Shown here piece by piece: positions 38,101 through 50,100 of a stretch of DNA of 64,000 nt. The stretch comes from Anisus vortex (taxonomy: Eukaryota; Mollusca; Gastropoda; Planorbidae). The translations under genes were made by a program, and so were the position numbers. Location of the stretch: positions 15,370,279 to 15,434,278 of the forward strand of contig OX421509.1 of the NCBI GenBank assembly GCA_949126835.1, written 5' to 3'. A model generated the notes under the pieces. The model searched no databases. It was given only the letters and a program-made list of their open reading frames with translations, and had not been told where the DNA came from. Each line of letters opens with the position of its first letter. The first letter of the stretch is position 1.

Positions 38101-41100
38101 CCTCAATGAACATATAGCATTGTAGTTAATAGTAGAACAATAAATTTTCCATCATACAAATCAAATAGAAACGATACTCAGAGCGGAGAATATTTGATGT
38201 TACTAGATCGAATGCAAGCCAAGAACTGACTAAAAGTGTCGAATCGCGTAGAAATATATCATGGGTCAATCGTTGGAAAATCCAGTCAGCCTAGTGACAC
38301 GAGAATTTTAATCAAGCCTGCGTGCTGACTGCGTGATCAGGTTGTTTTTTTATTAAGAACAAGCAATAATGCTCTAACAAAATAAGGAGAGACCGGACGA
38401 CCTTGACATGCTGTATTCGCGTGCACAGTTCATGTTTTTATCGAGGTTAATAAAAAAACAATAATGCTCTCATTAGGTTAGGAAAAACCCGGGGAAAACC
38501 GTGAGCTGAGAAATATTTTATATCGTTTAAACGCAATTCGCTTAAATGATTTAGTTGGTTTATTAACATTACAATGTAGGGAATTTACGTTTCGTAACAG
38601 TCGCCCATACCAAAAGGAAAAGAACATTGCATACTAAACAATAGAAGTGTGCAATTTCTTTTAGAACCGCCTGCACTTAACTTTAGTTCTAAACAATATA
38701 CAAAAAAAACTGACTCCACCTGGGTAGTCCGTTAAATAAGACAAGTAAGGGAAATAATTTATTCTATTAAACCCTCATCATATAGGATCTCAAGTTATCC
38801 TTAGACCATAACACATGTTCGCGTTATTAAAAAAAATTATACTCTCTGAGATATCATTACTTATAAACATCATCATCTTATTTATAAGGTAAAAATCAAC
38901 ATAACTAATGTTATCATATTAAACAATTCAATCATTAATTAATTCAACGTAAATGAAATTAATATTTAAATAAACTTAAGAGTAAGAATTTAATCTTAAG
39001 TGTGTAAGCATGTGAAGTGTATGCACATTACTCTATTTTGGTTTTTACATAATCACAACTATAGTTTGATTGTTTCAAAATAAAGATGTACATTTCTGTT
39101 CATTCATTATCTTACTAATAAAGAAAATTATGTCCATAAATCAATAATACTTAAAAGTAACTTATTAGGTTTTTTTCTTTTTTCTTACAACAATAATAAT
39201 ATTTGTTTGAGCAAATGGAAATATTCATGGCATAAAATAAGGCATAAGATATTGCATAAAATAATCACAACATATTCATATATTCATGCATTTATATTTT
39301 AAATGATCCAATTCTCTTAGTTAGGATTATCAGAATATATACATGAAGTTACCTATTTCCTTATACATTTGTTACATGCGCGATAGGGTGTCCGCGACGA
39401 TGTTATCTTTTACCAATACGTAAGTTATTCTTAAGTTGTATGGCATTAACCCTATACGGATGTTGTTTGACAGGTTTAACATTATCATCTTTTAAAACTA
39501 CACCATGGGTAACCAAAGTTGTTTTGTTAGGAACATCACTAAACAAATTTACATGATCATAGATTAAACCCTTGATAGAAGTCTGTTCACCTGAGTCTAG
39601 ATGTGCCAGTTTATCATTGAGGTTTTTAAGTGCTTCAGTGTTCTGAAGTTTACTTTCTATGATTGTCTTTTTAAATTTAGGCGGGGGTGTTTCAACAGTT
39701 TTGATAGCACTCACTGGCCTAATGTCAGTTTGTTCTTCCCTAACAACATAAGGTTTTAGCATGTTTATATGGCACAGTCTCTGTGTTTTCCTTCTATCAG
39801 GGGTTTTTACAATGTATGTTACATCACTGATTTTATCTAAAACCTGATATGGTCCTGTATATTTTGCGCTCAGGGGTTGTCCAGACAATTGGGTCAACAT
39901 GAGGACTTTATCACCAGGATGGAAACATCGGGATCTGGCCTTGACATCATAGTACCCTTTCATTCTTTTCTGAGCCTGCAAAAGATTATCTTTAACATGA
40001 TTAAAAGCATGATAGATTCTATTGCTAAATTGTTCCACATAAGCTACGAGTCCAGTCTCTTCATCAGAATTTAACAAGGTTTCCTGCAACAGTTTTAGAG
40101 GTCCTCGAACTGAATGTCCAAACACTAACTCGAACGGACTGAATCCAAGAGATTCCTGCACAGTCTCTCTAGTCGCGAAAAGAGCGAATGGAATACCGCG
40201 ATCCCAGTCTTCAGTGTTCTCAAAACAGTATGTGCGGAGCATGGTTTTCAGAGTCTGATGATATCTTTCTAGGGCACCTTGGCTTTGCGGATGGTACGCA
40301 GTTGAAGTTGCATGTTGGATGCCTAGTTTCTTTAAGACCTGGTTAAACAGCTTTGATGTAAAGTTAGATCCTTGGTCTGACTGTATAGTCTTTGGAAGAC
40401 CGTATCTTGAACAAAATGCAATCAGTGCGTCAGATATCTTATCTGCGTTAATGGTGCGTAGCGGAATAGCTTCAGGATATCTCGTGGCAGTGCACATTAT
40501 AGTGAATAAGTACTGGTGTCCTGTCTTTGTTTTAGGCAAAGGACCTACACAGTCTATTAGCAAGTGGCTAAATGGTTCTGCAAAGGCAGGTATTGGCTTT
40601 AGAGGTGCTACCGGTATAGTCTGGTTAGGTTTACCAACTATCTGGCATGTATTACATGACTTGCAGTATTTTGTGACGTCACGATGTAGTCCAGGCCAAT
40701 AGAAGTACGGAAGAATTCGACGGTAAGTCTTGTTCACTCCTAGATGACCAGCATATGGTGTGTCATGAGCCATGTGTAAGATGTCATTGCGATATATGGC
40801 TGGTACCACAATCTGACTTCCTTCTCTGCAATTGTCATTATCACATTTCACATCTCTCCATTTTTGCATTAATATTCCCTCCTTCAGAAAAAATCCATTT
40901 CCTTTAATTTCTGCCTCCTGTTCAGTTATCACCTTTTTCTTCAGGTGTTTAATTCCTGAATCTCTATTCTGTTCTAATAGGAGTAATTGTCGAGGTGACA
41001 AATTACTTTCAGTAGTCTTGACTGAGGGACCACTCAAAATGTCAGCCAGGAAAGTTGCCTGTAGGTCAATTTCTGGTTCTATTTTTGACTTTGACATGGT

Positions 41101-44100
41101 TTCGACAGACTTTTGTTGTTGGGCCATACCTCTAGTGACGATGCATATAGGTTTGATAAAGCTCTCACTTTTATTAAGGTATTGTTTTTTCTTGGATATG
41201 GAATGCACCACATCTCCAGCAATATCATTTCCCAGTATTAAAGAAACGCCTTTAAACGGAAGTGATTTGTACACACCCACAACTACATTTCCAGTGAAGT
41301 ACGCACTCTTCAGCTGTATTTGATGCAAAGGAACTTGTACATTTTTCCTTGATACACCTTGAATAGTAAGATCCTGTCCTGTATATGTCGATTGTGACGT
41401 AGGAACAGTATTCTCTAAAAGTAGTGAAACCTCAGCCCCTGTATCACGGAGTATTCTGATGTTCTTTTCACTAGTGACACCATTTATTATGGATGACACG
41501 GTACCTTCTTCAATGAATGGTAAACAATTGCTTGGTATCTCAGTATCGATGAGATCTGTATCCAAGTTATTTTTGTAAGAGGTATGTTTAGTACTCATGG
41601 TGATTCTATCTGATATAGACTCCTTGGAGCTCAGATTAGAATTAGAATTATTGAAAACCATTGTCTCTATTTCAGGAACTATTTCTGGTTTCAAGTTTCC
41701 TAGATACGTGTGTTTTGTCAGGTTATCTGCATTAGCACTAGGTATCTCTGTTTGAGTTCTAACATCCTTCTTTACATTTACATGAGTTCTTTGTTTTGGC
41801 ATTGCTACATACGATAAGACAACATTCTTTTTATTCGGGTTCCCATTCAATATCCAGCACTTTTCCTTAGTATGTCCAATTCGTTTACAATGGCTACAGG
41901 TTGGCTTGGAATTTGTTGGACCTTCATTGCTCTGCTGATGTCTCTTTGATTGATAGGATTCATTTGGATTTATGGTTTTCTTTTCTACCTTCATATCTCG
42001 ATTCTGGAATTTAGATTTATCAACTGTTGTAAATTTATTGCTGGAATGGATAATAACATATTCGTCTGCCATCACTGCTGCTGTTTCTACTTGTTCTACA
42101 CCTTTGTCTGCTAAATGTATTCTTACATCACCTCTGATGTTATTGTTAAAGTCTTCCATTAGCATAAGATTAGCTAATTTATCAAAGTCTTTGTTTACAC
42201 CTTTGGATCGAATCCATCTTTCAAAATATTTCTTTTTCTGTCTTAGAAAATCAACATGGGATTGTTCCTGTTCTTTCTTAGACTCGCGAAAAACTTTTCT
42301 ATATTTTTCAGGTGTTAATGCATAACTTAGCAGTACTCTATTCTTGATCAGTTCATAATCATACAATTCCTCTTCAGTAAGACTTAATACAACATCAAGT
42401 GCCTTTCCTTTGTTCAGAGCTGAGCGTAGGAGTATAGCTTTCTTGCCCTCGGGAAATTGATAGTCTCTAGCGTTTCTCTCGAAAATCATGAAGAACTCTT
42501 CCACCGAATTATCTTCAAAAACTGGAATATGTTTCTTAAACTTATACAGTTCTGCATCTGCTTCAGAGTTTGCATTCGAATGATTTGACGTACGAGACCT
42601 TGCTATCTCAATTCTTTCTTGGCTTGCTATTTTCTCTCTTGCTATTTCTCTTTCCATCTCAATTCTCTGGCTTTCTCTCTCTCTTTCCATCTCAATTCTC
42701 TTGTTTTCTCTTTCTCTTTCCATCTCTAATTCCATCTTTCTTAACTCAAGTTTAAATTTCAATTCTTCACTTAAGTCACCAGTTGTATGCTTTACTCTTT
42801 GTTTTATAGGAAAAGGTAATTCATCATCTGATTCATCATTAATGTTATCATTAGCAGTAGTTTCTTCAATAATTAGTGTACCTTGTTTTCTTAAACACTC
42901 AGTTACCTCTTGAAGTAATTTAGTTTTTGATGGCCTAGTTTCTGTGATAGAAATGCCCAATGATTTAGCCAATTCTTTTAGTTGTATCATCGACATTTTA
43001 TTAAGCTGTTCTGAGGTTAGATCAAATATCTCTGGATCCAATGTAAGATTATTTGTGGCTTCCATTTTATATATTATTAAAAGTTACTATAAATCTTGTT
43101 AATAATACAATAAAGAGTCCAACTTACTTTCTGTCCTTTGAATAATTCACTACACCACACAGTTCAGATTTGTCACAACAAGGTCATAAAAATAATACTT
43201 TCTTAGAGTTACTTTGTTCGATAAGGTAATACACCAGATAATTTTCCAGGCTGAATAGTTAAGTTTTCCGATTCTCAATAGCAATGTTCAATTCAATCAC
43301 AATCTTTAGTATATTGTATATTGTTCATATTTTCCAACACAATCCATCCAAGTTACGAGTATGTATTACGGCAGTTGTAAATAGTTTGTGTAAATAGTAT
43401 AACGATTCTTGAAGTTGAAGCAAATCCTCTAAACGTTTGTTAGTAAATCACTGACGAGCAAAACCCATTTTATTACAAGGCAATTTATTCACCATAATAA
43501 ATTATGGATGAGACCTTCTATTTATCACACAAGTATAATTATAATTTATAATGTTATTACGGCTAGAGCCCCCATTCAATTTATGAAAATGATAGTTATA
43601 GTATTGTTATTGTTAGTGTGAGTATCCTTGTATTAGTGAAGATCTTATTATATCATTCTGAAGTTTATTTGTAGTTGTCTAGAGTATTCCTGGTTCTTAT
43701 AATCCCCTGGCAATTCACATAGCGTAGTTTTAGAGTTTTCAGTTGATTTACTTCATGTATAATTATTTATGTGGCTCATATTATACAGCAAGAACCTCGA
43801 TGTTGAGTGGTAGTGTAGATTATTAATATAGTTGAATAAATATTACACATACACACATGTAGATAACTTTGAAATATTGACGTTAACCAAGTTGTGTAAA
43901 AAGCAACGATAAATTTGGTTTAATTTACAACATCAATCCAGTAGGAATCCAAATAATATTATATACACAATCAAGAAATACACATATTCCAATTAGTAAT
44001 GAATATCCTCAATGAACATATAGCATTGTAGTTAATAGTAGAACAATAAATTTTCCATCATACAAATCAAATAGAAACGATACTCAGAGCGGAGAATATT

Positions 44101-47100
44101 TGATGTTACTAGATCGAATGCAAGCCAAGAACTGACTAAAAGTGTCGAATCGCGTAGAAATATATCATGGGTCAATCGTTGGAAAATCCAGTCAGCCTAG
44201 TGACACGAGAATTTTAATCAAGCCTGCGTGCTGACTGCGTGATCAGGTTGTTTTTTTATTAAGAACAAGCAATAATGCTCTAACAAAATAAGGAGAGACC
44301 GGACGACCTTGACATGCTGTATTCGCGTGCACAGTTCATGTTTTTATCGAGGTTAATAAAAAAACAATAATGCTCTCATTAGGTTAGGAAAAACCCGGGG
44401 AAAACCGTGAGCTGAGAAATATTTTATATCGTTTAAACGCAATTCGCTTAAATGATTTAGTTGGTTTATTAACATTACAATGTAGGGAATTTACGTTTCG
44501 TAACAATATATATATCATTGGTTCCGAAGACGATTAGATTTGCTCTCTTGTGATTTGGCAAGCATTGCAGAATCGTCTGTGGAGATCTATCATTGAGAGA
44601 CAGGCTCTGTCGCATCTCTGTCACTTGAAAGCGGGATCGTTGGAGTTTGTCAGGGGAAGCCTATGTTCTTTACTTTTCTTCGCTGCTCTTTTAGCCTCCG
44701 CGATAAGGCGAAGTCTGCCCTCTGTAGCATTTGTACCGGTGTGTAGGGTACTTCTCCAACTACTTTTGTTCTGAGCCAGGTTCTCACAGTTTCTGACCTC
44801 TACATCTATAGCCTTTAGGTCGCGCTTGCAGACGTCCTTGAACCTAAGTAGGAGGTAGCCAGTAGCTCTATTTCTACCCCGAAATCCAGTTCTGGTGTTT
44901 TAGAACTATACCAAGGCTACAACATTAGTTATGAGGACTCCGTTTTTAACATCAAAAGTGGATATGCGATAATTAATAGTTGACCTTGGTCGTATTAAGT
45001 TAAATTAAAATGTATTTACTTTATAATTAGCCTACACTTAACTAAACTATAGGTCAGGTGTCAATGGTTTACTTCCAAAATCGCGCTTTAAATGAATTTT
45101 TAAAAAAATTTGTTACAAAAAGGTGATTTATCACGCCCTGATGTACACAATCCATCGTTATCTTACGGCAACATCTTTTGGAATTTAAATAAATTATGTT
45201 ATTCCCTACATCATGATCTTTGCTTACGTGCAGAACAACCAGGAACGCAGGAACTATGCACGTTTTGTTAGTAAATGAACAAATAGGACCGGAATTTTTG
45301 GAATAAATCGACAATTTAGCTTCATCATGTCTCTTTAACAACACACACAAGAATAATTCATTTCTTAGGTTGTGATTATTATGTTGATGGTTGTTTTTAA
45401 TATGTGTAAATTAGGGTTATTATTCATTGGGTAAACATCGGAGCACATGCTGCTTAAGTGGCTGCGTGTTGGATCTATTTTCTTGTAATCTTCGTTAAGA
45501 AAACGTTGGCTTTTCCCCGTAATCCCTCAACTTCAATCTTGTAGCTATGACATTTACTTTACTAATGTACAGCCTGTGTGAATGTTCAGTAGTCACCGTA
45601 TTGTTTGTTGTTGTTTTATGCATGTAAGAGCTCGTGCCGCCCTATGTAACGCTGTCGCCATAAATGTCAGTTACTGTTTTACAACTTTTACACATGAACG
45701 CTTGTGTTGGTCTCTTGAAGCCAATCTTTAAATAGACCTTTAAATATGGGCTAAAACTATAATCCCCTCTTTTCCCACCACACACACACAAACCTGTAAA
45801 CATTATAAAACAATCCGTATGATGCAGCAAACGAACCATTCGAATTACACGACGATCTGACACCGGTGAAGGCCTCTGTCAAATTAGTGAGTTTTGATTC
45901 ACTATTTTATTTGTGGAAATGGGTGCTTCCCCTGTCCATTCCCTCCCTTACCCTGGTTCGCACTCCCCGTCTCCCTAATAGCAGACCGGGCAATGCCCCA
46001 ACACGGAGTTAAATGTGCAGTGTGTTCACTGTGGGTATTGTGGGTGTGGGGTGGCTACTTTCCTTTTTGGTCAACAGTTAAGTGTGTCATTAGAAAGGTA
46101 AGCAGTCGATGCCTGGACGTTTTAGTATGATCGGAGTACATTATGGGGTGGTTGATGCGAGATTTCAGGCCTAGTGTGTGTTCTTGAATTAGACATTGGC
46201 GTGGGTTGATTGAATAAAGCCTTGGTGTGTGTTGACGTAGTGCTCATCTTGAATCGGACGTTGATGTGTGTTGACTGGAGCTCATCTTGAATCGGACATT
46301 GATGTGTGTTGACTGAACCTCATCTTGAATCGGACATTGATGTGTGTTGACTGGAGCTCATCTTGAATCGGACATTGATGTGTGTTGACTGGAGCTCATC
46401 TTGAATATGACATTGATGTGTGTTGACTGGAGCTCATCTTGAATGGGACATTGATGAGTGTTGACTGGACCTCATCTTGAATCGGACATTGATGTGTGTT
46501 GACTGGAGCTCATCGTGAATCGGACATTGATGTGTGTTGACTGGAGCTCATCTTGAATCGGACATTGATGTGTGTTGACTGGAGCTCATCTTGAATCGGA
46601 CATTGATGTGTGTTGACTGGAGCTCATCGTGAATCGGACATTGATGTGTGTTGACTGGACCTCATCTTGAATCCGATACTGATTAACGAAGGGGCATGGA
46701 GGAGTGGAGAATATGTCGGGTTTCTTTGTAGCCTACATAATTTTGTAATGTTGATGATCCAATGGAGTTACTGACATCAGTTATACTTTTCTTGTAAATT
46801 AATTATATGTAAATAAATAAGATGATACTTTAACCTCCACCTAGTTGGTATTATTTACCTTGTTTTGAACATGTGCTGTAAAGAACTCTTAAGTTCATTC
46901 GATTCTGTGTCCGGCCTTGCGCAAGTTAGGTCGTGACAGCCTCCTCATATATTCTGAGAATTAAGAGAGGTGTCTTTAAAGAAATTACATGCAACGGTAC
47001 TATAATGATTGTAAGTGACTTTAGTGCAGCTTTGAAACTGCAAAAATCATCTCAGAATGTAATCGTGGTAATGCGATTCACATACCAGAAATTGACTCAA

Positions 47101-50100
47101 AGCCATGCAACACTACCATTCATTTTACAACGTTGATCAAACCCATATTATCGCAGCATTTGTAACAACAATTAACAAATCACAGAGACAGACATTTGAC
47201 CATGTCGGAGTTAATCTAAAGACTGCCGTTTTTTTCACATGTAGACTACTACTTGATGTCGCTTTTTCAAGATCAGGATGCCCCAGGCATTTAAAAATTA
47301 AACTCCCTACACGGACAACTACTACAGGAAAAACACCTATTCAAAAGCAATGTTGTTTTTAAGAAAGTGTTACAGATATGAGATCATAATAAAAATAAAG
47401 AACTTTTAAAACAAGTTTGTTGTATAAAAATAAATTAATATGCATTTTTGTTTACATTTATGTAATTACAAAGACAATAATATAATGGACCGCTTGGTTT
47501 AATATTTCTGCTAATTGATAACTTGAAATAATTAGTTTCGGAATTTCCCATCGCACACGTCATCTAGACTTGAGGTTTAGTAATTCGCAGTGATTTTCTC
47601 AATGGAAAATTAAGATTAAAAATTGTAAAAGTTGTATAGGCTTAGACTACATCGGAAACCTTTAACTTTAATACAATAGATAAGGTAAATGGCTTTATGA
47701 GTTGCTGAATCACACAGTAATTAATTTTCGTCCATGTAAAGGGAATGAATGATTTAAACCTGGACTTTGAATTTACATTTAATTACTGATATTATGCAAT
47801 CGGAAGAATCCTTAATAGTTTCATGTATTGACTTGTAATGTGACATATATTTGTTCCTATCTATGATTGTCAGTTTCAAGAATTATCCCTAATGATCATT
47901 TTCTAACTCTCTCTCTATCTGTAGACAACGGCAGTGTTGGAGGTTTACCAGCTGATTCCGAGCCAAGCTTAATGGTGGATTCATGTAAGTTTAGTTTACT
48001 TTTAATATTACATTTTTGCAAGGCGTCGTGATGTACAGGCAGATTTACTTTACGAAACTCTTTGGTGGCTTTCCTGGTTGTAATTTAGTTGAAGGCCATC
48101 TAAAGAAGACCTAAGGGGCTTCTCTGAATCTATCCTAATGTAGAGACATATTTATTATGCATTTACACACTTATATTGTAGAGACATACTTTTATTGGGA
48201 AGACACACTTATAGTGTAGAGACACTCTTATAATGCATTGACACACTAATACCGTAGAAACACACTTATATTGTAAAGACATACTTATAATGAAGGGACA
48301 CACTTATATTGTAAAGACAAAATTATAATGAAGGGACACACTTATATTGTAAAGACATACTTATAATGTTGGGACACACTTATATAGTAAAGACATACTT
48401 ATAATGAAGGGTCACACTTATATTGTAAAGACAACTTATAACGAAGGGACACACTTATATTTTTAAGACACACTAAATCTATCCTAATGTAGAGACATAT
48501 TTATTATGTATTTACACACTTATATTAAAGAGACATACTTTTATTGGGAAGACACACTTATAGTGTAGAGACACTCTTATAATGCATAGACACACTAATA
48601 CCGTAGAAACACTCTTATATTGTAAAGACATACTTATAATGTAGGGACACACTTATATTGTAAAGACATACTTATAATGAAGGGACACACTTTTATTTTT
48701 AAGACACACTTAGGTATATATGCAACTGTTTATGTATCTTCATTTCGGAATATACTTTTATCTATTAAAAATTCAACAAATGCTACGGCATACGCGATAT
48801 ACTAAAAATTTTCTTTTGATTTGAACGAAGCTTCGAAATGAATATAATAAATTGTATAACCACCAGTCAAACGGTCATGGAGCCTTTAAAGCACACAAAC
48901 ATATAGGCCTAAAAAATATATGTGCTTGTAGACAATACATTTACATTTATATTGTAGATTTATAGAAAAGAAAACTAATGGTTTCTTCTAAATGTTTTAT
49001 TCTCAAGTACCCCAGTGTCCACCAGCACCTCCTAAGCCTGGTGCTACTGTAACATATACATCTGATACCCGAGTAGTGGGCTCGAGGGCATTTTATCAAG
49101 TAAGTCATTTATTTCTAGTACTAATGTCACGATGTTGATGTCTACAATGTTTCTATTTTTTAAAAATAAGTCAATTATATTTTTTTAAAGTCTAAGACTA
49201 GTTACGAGCGTTTAAATATTTTCTTTCAATTTAATATAAGTATTTTAACCTTTATACCTACATGCTTTATAATATGTACACCAGACAAAGACTATATAGT
49301 TATTTTAATATGAGATGTACAAATAATATGTAATGTAGGCCTACGCAGCTAGTATATTTTCTTGAATGTACAAATGTAATGTACGCAGCTAGTATATTTT
49401 CTTGTATGTACAAATGTAATTTACGCAGCTAGTATATTTTCTTGAATGTACAAATGTAATGTACGCAGCTAGTATATTTTCTTGTATGTACAAATGTAAT
49501 GTACGCAGCTAGTATATTTTCTTGTATGTACAAATGTAATTTACGCAGCTAGTATATTTTCTTGAATGTACAAATGTAATATACGCAGCTAGTATATTTT
49601 CTTGAATGTACAAATGTAATGTACGCAGCTAGTATATTTTCTTGAATGTACAAATGTAATGTACGCAGCTAATATATTTTCTTGTATTTAGTGTGACGCT
49701 GGCTATGATGGACGCTCAATGTTTATACAATGTAATAATGGAGGTAGTTGGGCTACGCCTAATGCCTGGGAGGGATGCAAAGCAGGTTAGAAAACTGAAA
49801 TATTATACAGACCTTTTTTTTATTTTAATCTCATTCCAATTTTCTAATCAGAGCGGTGTCGGGACATGCGCAGTTTGTTCGAGGCAGTCATATTTGCTTT
49901 TTTAAATGTAGACCTAATTATAATTCTTTTTTTTTAAATATTTTAGATTATAAATACTGCTTCAAAACTTTATATTAAGCAGTTAGGGTGCGAACTTATA
50001 TAAAAAATGTAACGTTTAGGACTAGTTTTTGTAACGAAAAAATTTTTTTGACATATCTAGGCTAGGCTTATTGCAGCTATGTCGATTGCATATTATTAAA

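Larger units (their letters stand above)
37565..44505 (-). mobile_element. Gmr1-like Ty3/gypsy LTR retrotransposon, RT-RNase H deleted
   Basis: Two direct 1035-bp repeats at a constant spacing of 5906 bp flank an internal region with one long minus-strand frame. The LTRs on the element strand begin TGTTACG and end CTTGTAATA. The flank is ATAT on both sides, a likely 4-5-bp target duplication that is ambiguous inside an (AT)n site. The coding order is Gag, zinc knuckle, protease, integrase, then only the start of RT. Having integrase ahead of RT is the hallmark of Gmr1-like elements. The RT-RNase H core is missing, so the copy cannot move on its own. Confidence 0.92.
36238..47924. other. Host gene intron 4 (11.7 kb)
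   Basis: Holds a MITE fragment (36400-36448), a gene-free stretch (36449-37564), the antisense Gmr1-like LTR element (37565-44505), a LINE fragment (44555-44875), a minisatellite (46195-46675), a PIF1 helicase remnant (46933-47362) and another MITE copy (47469-47590). The pieces at 44876-46190 show no supported gene. Confidence 0.7.
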
